The notes beneath the pieces were generated by a model. That model was not told where the DNA came from, made no database searches, and saw only the letters and a list, made by a program, of their open reading frames with translations. This document shows positions 1 through 9,356 of a stretch of DNA of 64,000 bases, piece by piece; position 1 is the first letter of the stretch; each line of letters opens with the position of its first letter. Location of the stretch: positions 1 through 64,000 of the forward strand of contig CBDFHU010000025.1 of assembly GCA_965247375.1 (NCBI GenBank), given 5' to 3'. A program made the position numbers and the translations under genes. Source of the DNA: Arsenicibacter sp965247375 (GTDB taxonomy: Bacteria > Bacteroidota > Bacteroidia > Cytophagales > Spirosomataceae).

Positions 1-1126
1 GGATCAGGACATTCATACCCCCGAACAGCAGCAGGCCGGGAATACCGTGGTTTACCCAGGCTTCCATGACCGGTACGTCGAGGTACAGAAACTTATAGCC
101 GTTACCAAAAATAAGCATTTCCATATGCCCGACGATAACGTTGGAAAAGAAGTTGGCACTCACCGCCCGGTTTGCGGCCGATGCATCCAGCGAAGCTTTG
201 TAGGCTGCCCCCGACGATTGCAGCCCCAGCAGGGCGTATACGTTCTCCATGTTCCGCTCAATGAAGTTCATCGCATAGCCGTAGAGGATGCCGTAGATGT
301 CATTGTACTTGCGGATGAAGAGCGAGAAGGCAAAGAAAATCAGGAAAATCGTAATCAGTGAAAGCGGATGCCGCAGTCCGCGGATCGCCGATTTGATCTG
401 AGCCGGCCGGACGTTGAAAAACAGGAACAACCCGACGACAATCACCAGCGCCACGATACTGGACCGGGTCTGGGTCATAACCAGAATCCCCATGCTGAAC
501 GCACCCATAAACAGAGTAATGATCCGCATCAGCGCACCGGTCTGCGGCCGGAAGGCCCATACCCCGCAGGCAACCACACACATGAGGGCATTCCGTGCAA
601 AAATGTGGGGGTTGCCCATCCGTTCGCCCGTATCGGTAGTACCGTAATTGATCGCTGCCCGCTGCCCGATGGTCCATGTCGGGTCAGTAACCATGGCGTA
701 CAATAACGCCAGGTTAGAGATAAAGGTGAACAGAATAATGACCGGAATGGCTACCTCAATGATGTCGTTCGGTACGTTGACCAGCAGAAGAATAAAGGCA
801 ACCGAGAACGCAAAATAGGTCAGATCGGTGGCATAGGCCTTAAACCCGGGTTCGCCGTTGAAATAAAACATGTAAAAAATACAGAGCATGATGAACCAGA
901 TGGCCATCCAGAAGAGGAGTATATTCGGGGTATACAGCCTTCTCAGAAAGGTAAACGGAATCATGAGTACAAAACCAAGGCCCTGAAAGGCAGCCGTAAA
1001 CGCCTGACTGTTGGGAGCCAGGTGGACGGTTTCTTTCAGAAAGGTAATTAACGGCGGACCGTCGACGACCATGCAGATGCCGAGGACAATCCGCATGAGA
1101 TCAAGTTTTTGTATGAGCCGGAACAT
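1..1126 (-). CDS. O-antigen ligase/polymerase-like membrane protein (partial)
   Basis: The frame is open from an ATG at 1126 to the window edge, so the C-terminus is missing. About 375 residues are visible, with many hydrophobic segments and a 'TQTRSSIVAL' stretch after a transmembrane helix, which resembles the Arg-containing motif of Wzy/WaaL-family proteins. Such proteins polymerise or ligate undecaprenyl-linked glycans on the periplasmic side of the inner membrane. It is the last visible gene of the glycan operon, 16 nt after the GT2 gene. With an ABC exporter in the same operon, a ligase role is more likely than a Wzy polymerase role, but the sequence alone cannot decide this. Confidence 0.75.
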   Translation of the reverse strand, partial: MFRLIQKLDLMRIVLGICMVVDGPPLITFLKETVHLAPNSQAFTAAFQGLGFVLMIPFTFLRRLYTPNILLFWMAIWFIMLCIFYMFYFNGEPGFKAYATDLTYFAFSVAFILLLVNVPNDIIEVAIPVIILFTFISNLALLYAMVTDPTWTIGQRAAINYGTTDTGERMGNPHIFARNALMCVVACGVWAFRPQTGALMRIITLFMGAFSMGILVMTQTRSSIVALVIVVGLFLFFNVRPAQIKSAIRGLRHPLSLITIFLIFFAFSLFIRKYNDIYGILYGYAMNFIERNMENVYALLGLQSSGAAYKASLDASAANRAVSANFFSNVIVGHMEMLIFGNGYKFLYLDVPVMEAWVNHGIPGLLLFGGMNVLI

Positions 1127-1142
1127 GGATATTCATTTATTT

Positions 1143-2057
1143 TTATCCGTTAGAAATACGGTTGGCTTTTCGAATCTGCATCCGGTGCCGGACATAATCC
1201 AGATCACCGCGAAGGGCAAAATAAGCGAGCTGACGAAACGGCGCATACCGCCGCCAGAAAGCTTCGGGTAACCAGCTGCGAAGATACGGCTGATATTTCT
1301 CTTTTATCCGCCGGTGTTCCTGTACACCAACGGTTTGGGCAATCGTCGATGATTTGGCGTCGGGCTGTACCCGGAAACCACCCCAAAAGTCAGTTACGTG
1401 CTGAAACCGGATTTCCGGCAGCACGCTGAGCCTGGCAATGATTTCGTAATCAATGACAAAGCGCAGGCTTTCATCGAGCAAGCCATGTTTTGTTAAGACC
1501 TCACGCCGGATAAACATCGACTGGTTATACACCTGCATACCGCTGTAAATCTGGCAGGCAGGAATAAACGGAAGCGCCCGCTTTTCTTCAATAACGAAGT
1601 CGCTTTCGTCGATGGTGTACATATCGCCGTAAAACACATCGGTCTGTGGGTGCCTGTGCCATGCCTTACCGACGTTGATCAGCGCGTCCGGGGCAAACAC
1701 ATCGTCTGAGTTCTGGAACGCCATGTAATCGCCGGTTGCCAGCCGGAACCCCTTGTTGATGGCATCGGTCTGTCCCTTGTCCTTTTCGCTGACCCAGCCG
1801 GCCAGAAACGGCTCATATTTCCGGATAATATCCAGACTGCCGTCCGTTGAGCCGCCGTCGATGATAAAGTACTCCAGATTCGGATATTGCTGGTTTAGTA
1901 CGCTCAGGATCGTCCGTTCGAGGTAATGCGCCTGATTATAGGACGGCGTCACTACGGTGAGTTTGGGCCATTGGCCGTTTTTCGTTTGCAGCTCAGTGCC
2001 AGCCACAAACGGTTTCGTCACGAACGTATGCAGGAATGGGTCAGTCGGTGAAATCAC
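1143..2057 (-). CDS. Glycosyltransferase family 2 (WcaA-like)
   Basis: This 304-residue protein has a GT-A fold signature: 'VVTPSYNQAHYLERTI' near residue 35, 'IIDGGSTDGS' near 66 and an acidic 'NSDD' metal-binding motif near 116. It should transfer a sugar from an NDP-sugar to a lipid-linked glycan at the cytoplasmic face of the membrane. Its start codon overlaps the stop of the upstream GT4 gene by 4 nt (ATGA), which supports translational coupling. The donor and acceptor sugars cannot be read from the sequence. A homologous GT2 (32814-33599) lies in the second glycan group. Confidence 0.88.
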   Translation of the reverse strand: MISPTDPFLHTFVTKPFVAGTELQTKNGQWPKLTVVTPSYNQAHYLERTILSVLNQQYPNLEYFIIDGGSTDGSLDIIRKYEPFLAGWVSEKDKGQTDAINKGFRLATGDYMAFQNSDDVFAPDALINVGKAWHRHPQTDVFYGDMYTIDESDFVIEEKRALPFIPACQIYSGMQVYNQSMFIRREVLTKHGLLDESLRFVIDYEIIARLSVLPEIRFQHVTDFWGGFRVQPDAKSSTIAQTVGVQEHRRIKEKYQPYLRSWLPEAFWRRYAPFRQLAYFALRGDLDYVRHRMQIRKANRISNG

Positions 2058-3160
2058 TTGGTTAGCTCCTTATACACATCAAATGTTTGCTGGGCAGTTT
2101 TCTCACAGGAGAAAAGCTTAAGCCGCTCGGTTCCTTTTTTCTTCAGGTCAGTGCGTAAGTCACTATCCGAAATAATGCGCTCAATGGCATGGGCAATCGA
2201 CTCATCATTTTCCGGATCGAAATAGATGGCCGCATCCGCCCCGACTTCCGGCAGTGAGCTGCGGTCACTGAGCACGTTGGGGCAACCGCCGCTGAATGCT
2301 TCGAGCACCGGAATACCGAACCCTTCGTTCAGCGACGGAAATACGAAAGCCGTTGCGTGCTGGTACAGCCCGAAGAGCGCTGTATCTGTAATCGGGCGGT
2401 AATGCACCCGGTTGCCCAGACGGGCCGAGTGAAACAGCTCATTTTCCTGTTTAGAAAACGCACCGCCTCCCGCACAAACCAGATGGATGTCCGGGTATTT
2501 TTGTAATACCGGCTGAATAGCCCTGAAAAAACCGTCAAAGTTTTTGTACAGACCACGCTTTCCGACATACAGCAGGTACGAAAACGGCAGTGCATCAAAC
2601 GGCCGGTTCGGTTTAAGATGGCTGAATGAAGAACCCAGATGGATAACTTTGATTTTTTCCGGTTTCACATCGAAAAAGCGCAGAATCTCCTGCTTCGAAT
2701 ATTCCGAAACGGCAATGATGCAATCGGCCCGTGGCAGAAGGGCTTTTTTGACCTCAGTCATGTGCTCGCCTACCTCAGGATATTGTTTGGCATACCGCTC
2801 GCTTGTGGCATCATGAAAGGTGATGACAAACGGTTTACCGTCGAGGTGATTGAGGAAATATTTGTGGTAATACGTCGGATGAAATACGTCGAAACTGCTG
2901 GCTTTCAGCCGTTGTACGCTATAAAGCCGGTTTAATGCGGAAGCAACCATATTGACATTCTGCAAATGTGCCCAGCGCCGGAATCTGAAATGCCGGCTGA
3001 ACGCCGACTGATCAAGGTATTCGTTGTTGGAAAATTTCAGAGAAAGCTCAAAATCTATGTCATTGCGCCGGGCAAATGACTTCATCAGTTCGTAGAAATA
3101 GCGGGTAACACCTCCATAAGCCATACCCGTAAACGACTGATGGTCATATAATACCTTCAT
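2054..3160 (-). CDS. Glycosyltransferase family 4 (GT-B fold)
   Basis: The protein carries a GT4 C-terminal half: 'LLYVGKRGLYKNFDGFF', then 'FVFPSLNEGFGIPVLEAF' with the E-x7-E motif that binds the donor nucleotide sugar. The N-terminal 'HDQSFTGMAYGGVTRYF' is typical of the acceptor domain of mannosyltransferase-like enzymes. I chose the ATG at 3160 (368 residues), because the in-frame ATG at 3229 adds 23 residues that do not look like the family N-terminus. The gene overlaps the next gene by 4 nt. Sugar specificity is unknown. Confidence 0.86.
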   Translation of the reverse strand: MKVLYDHQSFTGMAYGGVTRYFYELMKSFARRNDIDFELSLKFSNNEYLDQSAFSRHFRFRRWAHLQNVNMVASALNRLYSVQRLKASSFDVFHPTYYHKYFLNHLDGKPFVITFHDATSERYAKQYPEVGEHMTEVKKALLPRADCIIAVSEYSKQEILRFFDVKPEKIKVIHLGSSFSHLKPNRPFDALPFSYLLYVGKRGLYKNFDGFFRAIQPVLQKYPDIHLVCAGGGAFSKQENELFHSARLGNRVHYRPITDTALFGLYQHATAFVFPSLNEGFGIPVLEAFSGGCPNVLSDRSSLPEVGADAAIYFDPENDESIAHAIERIISDSDLRTDLKKKGTERLKLFSCEKTAQQTFDVYKELTK

Positions 3161-3260
3161 GCAGTGAAACGTCCTGTTTGTATTTTTCGTAGAAAACTCC
3201 CGCAAAAGTAGCGCATTTACTAGCCGCAATCAAGAAGGACTTACTTACTGGCGGCATCCG

Positions 3261-4253
3261 TCAGCGAAGTACCGGAATCGGCATCGTATCGATGAAGGCG
3301 GCTAGTTTACGCAACGAGTCGACGGCTCCTTTCCGCCAGCCACGCAGCAGTACCGGTTCCGGTTGCTGTCCATAGACCGGTTTCCGGTTAAATTGCGGCT
3401 GACTGTTTGCCGCTAGTCGTTGAGTGTAGTCTCGCAGCAGAGCCTGAATATCAGAGCGTTTACTGACCGTAAGCCGGTTCTGATACGGAAAGAAACCTTC
3501 GTCCGGGTTCGTCAACCCCTTCATATTGACAAAAAACAAGGGCCCGCCTGCACCCACCTGCCAGTTGCCCGGATTGCCCTGAAGCTGCCGGTCATGCAGG
3601 TTCCAGAGGCCGGCGTGCCAGGTTGGCTGCTGAACAATCTGTACGTTATCAAAAAAGGCCGGTACGTGCATCAGCCAGATCTGATCGGTACACAGACCTT
3701 CACAAAAATTGATATGCGCACGGGTTCTGACACGGCTGTCCCACCACGTCAGGAAGCGGCCGGCCTCCTGCGAACGACGCAGGGCCAGAAAGTCGCTGTT
3801 GTAGAGGCCGATATTCTGAAGGTGCTTTTCGTCGGGAAATTTACCGTCGCGGGGTGCCTGCAGCAGGTAGGGCGTCAGTAGAAACACGGCTTCGGTTAAC
3901 CGGTCTTCAATTGCCGACAGCGGCTGTAAAAACATACTGTTCGGATCGGCATACACAAAGGTATTGTGCTGCGGAAAACGGTCGTAACAGGCCTTTAAAA
4001 AAAGGGGTTTCAGGGCACCGGCCATTTCGGCCGGCGTATATCCGGCAGAAAGTTCTGACAGTTCGGTGGCAGAAAGCAGTTCAGACGCCCGGATTACTGA
4101 AAACGGCAGGCTGTCCTGACGAATGCCTTCCGGTAGTTCATCGGCCAGGCCGATCACAAATAAAGCGTCGGGGGTCACCTGCTGAATGGACCGGCCAAGT
4201 GTAATGGCTTGTGGTAACTGACGGGTATGACAAACTGAGAGTATGGCAATCAT
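3261..4253 (-). CDS. GT8-like glycosyltransferase paralogue with altered DxD motif
   Basis: The 330-residue protein aligns along its length with the GT8-like protein encoded at 7210-8211: both open with a short beta strand ('SVCHTRQLPQAITLG' versus 'SVNYLAQARTLG'), contain 'IGLADEL'/'IGLVDDL', and share a later 'WHAGLWNLHDR'/'NAAYWNLHER' block. The expected metal-binding 'DPD' is 'DPN' here ('YADPNSMFLQPL'). The chosen start at 4253 matches the paralogue N-terminus, and the ATG at 4283 adds ten unrelated residues. It may be a transferase with weakened metal binding or a non-catalytic partner; function is inferred only from the fold. Confidence 0.72.
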   Translation of the reverse strand: MIAILSVCHTRQLPQAITLGRSIQQVTPDALFVIGLADELPEGIRQDSLPFSVIRASELLSATELSELSAGYTPAEMAGALKPLFLKACYDRFPQHNTFVYADPNSMFLQPLSAIEDRLTEAVFLLTPYLLQAPRDGKFPDEKHLQNIGLYNSDFLALRRSQEAGRFLTWWDSRVRTRAHINFCEGLCTDQIWLMHVPAFFDNVQIVQQPTWHAGLWNLHDRQLQGNPGNWQVGAGGPLFFVNMKGLTNPDEGFFPYQNRLTVSKRSDIQALLRDYTQRLAANSQPQFNRKPVYGQQPEPVLLRGWRKGAVDSLRKLAAFIDTMPIPVLR

Positions 4254-4315
4254 AAGATGAAAGGCAACTGGCGTATCGGGCATTAACAGACATCCGGAGT
4301 GAACCGGTTGTCAAC

Positions 4316-5338
4316 TCATTCCAGGAGGTCACCGATGGCGGCGAGGTAGGGGCTGTACCAGTCGGTAGCAGCATCCGCATACCGGTGGTATAAACCACGC
4401 TGCAGATCCCTTAAAACGGGAAAGACCCGTGCCAGCCGGTTACGGGACAACGTACTCCGCATGGTATAATGGGCTAATTTGCGGTTAAGTTGTTTCATGG
4501 CAGGGGAATTTTCCGAAATCCGTGTGAGCAGAAACGCCTTTATTTTTTCCAGCTGGATGCGTTTAAATACGAGTGGTTCCAGTTTCTCCCCGCGCGGACG
4601 GGTAAACCGGTCGCGTAAGCGGGTACGGGGAGGCACCGGTGCCGCTTTCACACCAACCTGCTGGCTGTTGTGGGTCCGGTACAGCTGTAGCGGCTTATCC
4701 AGAAATGTAACGGCATTGTAGGCTGCGCCGACCAGTGAGATGCAGGCGTCATAGATGTACTGCGGAATATCAGTCGGAATTGGAATGACTTTGGGTATAA
4801 AACCGTGGCGGATAACCGTAGCGCAGCCCATCATGCGGGCTCCGTCGAGAAGTACTTCCATGGCTTCGCCCTGTTTCCAGCGTTCCTGAGCCTCTTCGTC
4901 AAAGCGAACCCGTAACCAGAAAAGCTCATGGAGGTTATTCAGTTCGTGATCGGCGACAAAGGCGTTGTTGAAGGCAATTTCAGTAGCCGGGTTTTCCACC
5001 ATAAACTGCGTCATCACGTCCAGTTTTTCGGGCATCCAGTAATCATCCTGATCACAGATAAATACCAGATCCTGCGTACACCGGCTCAGGGCCTGTTCGA
5101 AGTTTTTGTTAAATCCGAGCTGGACGGGATTAAGAAACAGATGTACCTGAAACGGTGCCGTAGCTTTTAAGTGATGCAGCAGGTCAATTGTACCGTCGGT
5201 TGAACCATCGTCACAAATGACAACTTCGTCGGGTAAACGGGTTTGTTGTAAAATGCTGTCCCACTGCGCGGGCAGATAAGCTGCCCCATTGTAGGTGCAC
5301 AAAGCAATAGAAATACCTGGCGATTTACGCTGATTCAT
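4316..5338 (-). CDS. Glycosyltransferase family 2
   Basis: The 340-residue protein begins with 'ISIALCTYNGAAYLPAQWDS' and continues with 'VVICDDGSTDGT' and 'FICDQDDYW', which are the nucleotide- and metal-binding motifs of rhamnosyl/galactosyl-type GT2 enzymes. It should add one sugar to the growing polysaccharide in the cytoplasm. The C-terminal 100 residues are basic and probably associate with the membrane. It lies within the same-strand run of glycosyltransferase genes. Exact linkage and donor cannot be deduced. Confidence 0.87.
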   Translation of the reverse strand: MNQRKSPGISIALCTYNGAAYLPAQWDSILQQTRLPDEVVICDDGSTDGTIDLLHHLKATAPFQVHLFLNPVQLGFNKNFEQALSRCTQDLVFICDQDDYWMPEKLDVMTQFMVENPATEIAFNNAFVADHELNNLHELFWLRVRFDEEAQERWKQGEAMEVLLDGARMMGCATVIRHGFIPKVIPIPTDIPQYIYDACISLVGAAYNAVTFLDKPLQLYRTHNSQQVGVKAAPVPPRTRLRDRFTRPRGEKLEPLVFKRIQLEKIKAFLLTRISENSPAMKQLNRKLAHYTMRSTLSRNRLARVFPVLRDLQRGLYHRYADAATDWYSPYLAAIGDLLE

Positions 5339-5348
5339 CAGTTACAAG

Positions 5349-6176
5349 TCAAATTACGTAGCCATAACGGGCAAAAATAGGTTGCCAATAGTCAGTTCCA
5401 TGAATGTCCCATGCATGGCAACCAAAGGGTAATTCTCCCTGATTGTAGTTGGTTATTGCACGTTGCGGGTAAAATTCAACAGCGAAACGAAGGGCTGTCC
5501 GGAAATCCGGGATTGTTAACCTTGGCCAAAACCGGTTTACTTCAACTCCCCAGAACATATCCTCATTAAATTGATAAAGTGTACTGTTCTCGTACTGCTT
5601 TATTTTTTTGTCAAAGATACGTAAACAGGTCAGAAAAGCAGAAATACGCCTGAGTGAGAAGCCGCCGTTACCAACACCGTTGAGACTGGTGATTTCCCGC
5701 GGGGTAACACCGTCTTCTTTTTTAAGGTCAAACAGGATGGCGATCCGCTTTTTCAGATTAAAGATAAATTCATCGGAAGCGCTATGAAAGTCTCTGTCCC
5801 TGAGCCACGGCGCCCCGATATAGTCAAATCCCTGATTACACCAGTGCAGAAGTTCGTCTTTAAAGACAAAAGCATCCAGCTGATAAATCAGCATGTACTC
5901 AAAACCGGTGAATGCCTGGTAGAAACCAGCTGAAAGCATCAGGCGGTTGTAGGCCTGAATGCCGGTAAAATAACTATCCGGAAACGGAACCGATTCGAGG
6001 GTCGGATAGCTGGTCCGGTAAGCGGTCAGGTCCAGTGACGCCGGATGGACAAGCTTAATCGGGAAGTGACCTAAAATCTTTAAGCATTGCGTTAATGAAA
6101 TAGATTCATGCGGGGTGAGAACCGCCTTGTAGACTGGTATGACAATACAAACTGTTTGTTTCCCGGCTTTTTTCAT
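5349..6176 (-). CDS. DUF5672 family protein
   Basis: I recognise the DUF5672 pattern: an N-terminal 'VCIVIPVYKAVLTPHE', a central 'MLIYQLDAFVF' with 'FDYIGAPW', a 'NGVGNGGFSLRR' block, 'NEDMFWG' and the terminal 'LPFGCHAW'. This family is found in glycan clusters and resembles GT-A enzymes, with 'QLDAFVF' in the place of a DxD. I placed the start at 6176 (275 residues), because that ATG overlaps the stop of the upstream GT9 gene by 4 nt. The longer frame from 6224 would add 16 Arg/Gln-rich residues and overlap more. Enzymatic activity is inferred. Confidence 0.82.
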   Translation of the reverse strand: MKKAGKQTVCIVIPVYKAVLTPHESISLTQCLKILGHFPIKLVHPASLDLTAYRTSYPTLESVPFPDSYFTGIQAYNRLMLSAGFYQAFTGFEYMLIYQLDAFVFKDELLHWCNQGFDYIGAPWLRDRDFHSASDEFIFNLKKRIAILFDLKKEDGVTPREITSLNGVGNGGFSLRRISAFLTCLRIFDKKIKQYENSTLYQFNEDMFWGVEVNRFWPRLTIPDFRTALRFAVEFYPQRAITNYNQGELPFGCHAWDIHGTDYWQPIFARYGYVI

Positions 6177-7207
6177 ACGAGCTTGGGTTGAGCCAGCCGT
6201 TTGACGACGGCTTCCTGTACCCATTCAAACGGCATATCCGCGCAGGGATGCCCCAGTTGGTTTAAAATGGTTACGCCTTCTCCGCGTTTATAGCGTCCTG
6301 AGTAAGGCATATAATTTACGAAATCAAAAAGCTGACCCAGCATGATGATACCATCCGTACCACCCGCGTTTGCCATGTGTGCCGGTCCGCTGTCAATACC
6401 GATGAATAAACGGGCCTGATGAATCACATCGGCTGTTTCCAGCAAACTTAACTGACCGCACAAATTTATGAAACGCGGGTCATTTAGTTGCACAATAGGT
6501 GATAAACCTACTTCAATAACAGAATTAGGGTAATTGGCCAGCAACCACCTGACCAGTTTGTTCCAGTTATCCGGTTGCCAGTCGCGGGGTGCATGGCTGG
6601 ATTGGCAATGTATGACAATGGCGTCTTCTGGTAAATTAAGGCGCTTAATGCTGGCATGCACGGTATCCGGTATGTGCATAACCGGTTGATCTTCAAGAGC
6701 TGGTAGTCCGGCGGCCAGTGAAAATGAATGCAGCAGGTTACCGTGGAAATAATAATTGGAGTAGTTAATGTGCAGTTTTTCGGCTATCGGATTGATGGGG
6801 TCTTCCGGGCAATATTTACACTTCCGGTGCGACAAATGCATATTAAAAATGTGGTCGAAAACGCCGGAATTAATTAGTTTAACACGTTCTCCCGGACATC
6901 TTTCGATCAAATGGCCATTCAGGTCGGGATGATACCTGACCAGATCGAGATAGGCCTGCCGTACAAACCAGATCAGATACGCATCCGGATACTGCCGGCG
7001 CACTTCCCGGATTACCGGTTCACAGGCAATAATATCACCCATCTGTTCGGAGAGAACAATGGCTATAAACGGACGGCCTTTCAGCGTCGCCTTTAAATTG
7101 CGAAGCTTTGCATACTTACGCCAGAAAGAGAAATACGTACCCGCAATGTGGGTGTATTTGTTATACCGATGTATCCAGAGTGCTTTGGTGCGTGGCCATG
7201 AAAACAT
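6173..7207 (-). CDS. Glycosyltransferase family 9 (heptosyltransferase-like)
   Basis: The 344-residue protein shows the GT9 hallmarks: an N-terminal 'SEQMGDIIACEPVIREV' (variant of the family's GDxxxTTP loop) and a C-terminal 'FIGIDSGPAHMANAGG' that contacts the ADP-sugar. A small Cys cluster ('HRKCKYCPEDP') lies near residue 125. GT9 enzymes add heptose or related sugars from ADP- or other nucleotide donors to LPS-type acceptors in the cytoplasm. The stop overlaps the DUF5672 start by 4 nt, and the upstream GT8-like gene ends 2 nt before its ATG, so these genes are co-transcribed. Confidence 0.87.
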   Translation of the reverse strand: MFSWPRTKALWIHRYNKYTHIAGTYFSFWRKYAKLRNLKATLKGRPFIAIVLSEQMGDIIACEPVIREVRRQYPDAYLIWFVRQAYLDLVRYHPDLNGHLIERCPGERVKLINSGVFDHIFNMHLSHRKCKYCPEDPINPIAEKLHINYSNYYFHGNLLHSFSLAAGLPALEDQPVMHIPDTVHASIKRLNLPEDAIVIHCQSSHAPRDWQPDNWNKLVRWLLANYPNSVIEVGLSPIVQLNDPRFINLCGQLSLLETADVIHQARLFIGIDSGPAHMANAGGTDGIIMLGQLFDFVNYMPYSGRYKRGEGVTILNQLGHPCADMPFEWVQEAVVKRLAQPKLV

Positions 7208-7209
7208 AG

Positions 7210-8211
7210 CTAATTCCTTTTTTCTAATAGAGTGATGAGTCTGTTCAGCGGCGCTTTCAGCGCCTTCCGTACCCGTTTGTACCGTGGAACAACCGGCGGT
7301 TTAATATAGACACAAGGGTAATGGCGATAGGTATCGTTGGCGTTAGCCAGCAACTGATCCCGGTAATAGAGAAAAAGCGGGAAGGCATCAGAGCGGTTGC
7401 GGTCATCATGGCTATCGAATGTATACCGTGTCTGATATTTAGAGACCTCATTCGGTTTGTAAGGGTTGTATCCGCTGTAATGAAAAAATAAGAGCGGATG
7501 GGTTTCATTGACAAACCACTGATCATCCTGCTTACTGAAATACCGTTCGTGCAGGTTCCAGTAGGCGGCATTATAGCCCGGATTTTTGTCGATAAAAACC
7601 GATTTGTAATAGGCTGGTGCAAAATTTACCCAGTGCTGATCGACAAACAGCCCGGCACAGAGATCGATGCGGCATTCATAGGTTAACCGCTCTTTCCACC
7701 AGTTGACGAATGCCTGCGATTCGGCATCTTTCCGGAGAGCAACAAAACCGAGGTTAAAAATGCCGGTGTTGAGGTGATGGAGCTCATTAGGGCGTTCCCA
7801 GTCCGGGGTTGGCGAGCAGGTATGCGGGGTAACAATAATACTGTAATTCGCCAGACGGTCCTGAAGCTCAGTCAGCGGCTGAAAGACAATAATATCCGGA
7901 TCAAAATAAATGATTCCGGTCATTTCCGGTTTGCTGGCGTAGAAGTAATCAATAAAAAACGGTTTGACCGCTGTATTCAGTTCAGTAATGTCGTACCGGT
8001 CACACATGGCCTGAAAATCAGGAATGTTAATGTCTGCCACTTCCAGCATCGGATAGGGCGGGCGCAGTTCATCGGGCAGATTGGCCGCGGATAAATCATC
8101 AACCAGCCCGATAATGTATTCCCAGTCGGGATTAGTGGCACGCAGCGAATCCCCCAGCGTCCGTGCCTGAGCAAGGTAATTCACTGAACATATCGTAAAA
8201 GCAAGCGTCAT
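7210..8211 (-). CDS. GT8-like glycosyltransferase
   Basis: The 333-residue protein starts 'FTICSVNYLAQARTLGDS', as GT8/GT24-like enzymes do, and carries an intact 'IYFDPDIIVFQPL' motif that fits a metal-binding DxD. A later 'WNLHERYF' and 'LLFFHYSGYNP' match the C-terminal half of the family. It should be a retaining cytoplasmic glycosyltransferase of the operon. The protein at 3261-4253 is its diverged copy with DPN in place of DPD, which points to an old duplication within the locus. Donor sugar is unknown. Confidence 0.8.
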   Translation of the reverse strand: MTLAFTICSVNYLAQARTLGDSLRATNPDWEYIIGLVDDLSAANLPDELRPPYPMLEVADINIPDFQAMCDRYDITELNTAVKPFFIDYFYASKPEMTGIIYFDPDIIVFQPLTELQDRLANYSIIVTPHTCSPTPDWERPNELHHLNTGIFNLGFVALRKDAESQAFVNWWKERLTYECRIDLCAGLFVDQHWVNFAPAYYKSVFIDKNPGYNAAYWNLHERYFSKQDDQWFVNETHPLLFFHYSGYNPYKPNEVSKYQTRYTFDSHDDRNRSDAFPLFLYYRDQLLANANDTYRHYPCVYIKPPVVPRYKRVRKALKAPLNRLITLLEKRN

Positions 8212-8256
8212 TCCGGATAAAAAAACAGCGCTGACAGCCAGCTGGCAATCGTCTGT

Positions 8257-9345
8257 TTATGTGTTTTTGTATGAAAAATAGCGCTTCAGTTCATTGATCG
8301 GTTTTTCAAAAAGAAACCAGGAAACAGAAGCAAGAACGAGCAGGACCCCAAAGCTAAACAGCCGGTGGGTCCAGAAACCAAAAGCCGGCAGGGTTACAAA
8401 CCGGTTTACCAGCCGGATAAAAAAGGGTACCAGATAGCCGGGAACAATCATGTGAAACACATAAATGCCATAACTGATCCGGCCGGTATACCGGAGCGCC
8501 GCGTTGTTAAAAACAGCTCCCGTCAGACCGTTAAAGCCGATACTGGCCTGTACAACCAGAAATAAAGATACTACTGAAATAACGAATCGTTGAAATAAAA
8601 CAACCAAAAAAAGATCATTTGGTAAAAACTGAAACCCGATAAACGCAATAAATGCTACAATGGCGACAAGCGTTAACTTGTTGAGAAAAGCCGGTATACG
8701 TTGTGGCTGGTCAACAATGAGCCATGCCCATAAGGCTCCCAGCCCGAATGAATCCACATTGGCCGGCGTCAGTACCCCGTCCAGATCGCCGGTCAGAAAG
8801 CCAAACCCCCGGAAAGCGATACCCAACATGACCATGCCGCAGATCACCCATTGCAGGGAAGCTCTCGGAGTCAGAAAGACAATCCAGGGCCAGACCAGAT
8901 ATAACTGCTCTTCAACGCCGAGTGTCCAGAACGGCGACAGCAGATCGGACCAGTTACCAGTCTTATGCAGTAGTATATTATAGCCGTACAGGTAGTAATA
9001 CAGCGGGTATTTGTCAACATCAGAGGCTTCCGGGATCAGCAGCCAGACAAGTGATATGATGAGGTAATATAACGGGAAAATCCGCAAGGCACGGCGGATA
9101 AAAAACTTCCTGTAGGTTTCTCCCAGCGTTACCTGCCCGTCGAGCCAGCGGTTGCGGTTATCGAGCAGGATTCTGGTAATCAGAAAACCGCTGATGACAA
9201 AAAAGATCATAACCCCGATCGTGCCGTTCGGAACATAGTAGTTAAAGCCCCGATCGGTAGGAAACCAGTGGTAAATGACCACCAGCAGTACCGCGAAGGT
9301 TCGCAGGGCATCCAGCTGGGGCATATGTCCGGTAGGTAATCGCAT
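8257..9345 (-). CDS. Acyltransferase 3 (OafA/OatA-like) membrane protein
   Basis: The 362-residue protein starts with 'QLDALRTFAVLLVVIYHW', the diagnostic first helix of membrane acyltransferase-3 proteins with the catalytic His, and follows with 'VISGFLITRILLDNR' and about ten hydrophobic segments. 'FWTLGVEEQLYLVWP' is another family motif. These enzymes transfer acetyl or other acyl groups to sugars across the inner membrane. It lies between two glycosyltransferase genes and probably O-acetylates the exported polysaccharide. No SGNH domain is attached. Confidence 0.9.
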   Translation of the reverse strand: MRLPTGHMPQLDALRTFAVLLVVIYHWFPTDRGFNYYVPNGTIGVMIFFVISGFLITRILLDNRNRWLDGQVTLGETYRKFFIRRALRIFPLYYLIISLVWLLIPEASDVDKYPLYYYLYGYNILLHKTGNWSDLLSPFWTLGVEEQLYLVWPWIVFLTPRASLQWVICGMVMLGIAFRGFGFLTGDLDGVLTPANVDSFGLGALWAWLIVDQPQRIPAFLNKLTLVAIVAFIAFIGFQFLPNDLFLVVLFQRFVISVVSLFLVVQASIGFNGLTGAVFNNAALRYTGRISYGIYVFHMIVPGYLVPFFIRLVNRFVTLPAFGFWTHRLFSFGVLLVLASVSWFLFEKPINELKRYFSYKNT

Positions 9346-9356
9346 ACAAAAAAGGT

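Noticed and set aside
300..677. 125-codon minus-strand frame inside the first gene
   Set aside because: It lies in another frame of the O-antigen ligase-like gene, which is open from 1126 to the window edge with clear membrane-protein content; the shorter frame has a Cys/Arg/Pro-rich, non-protein-like composition.
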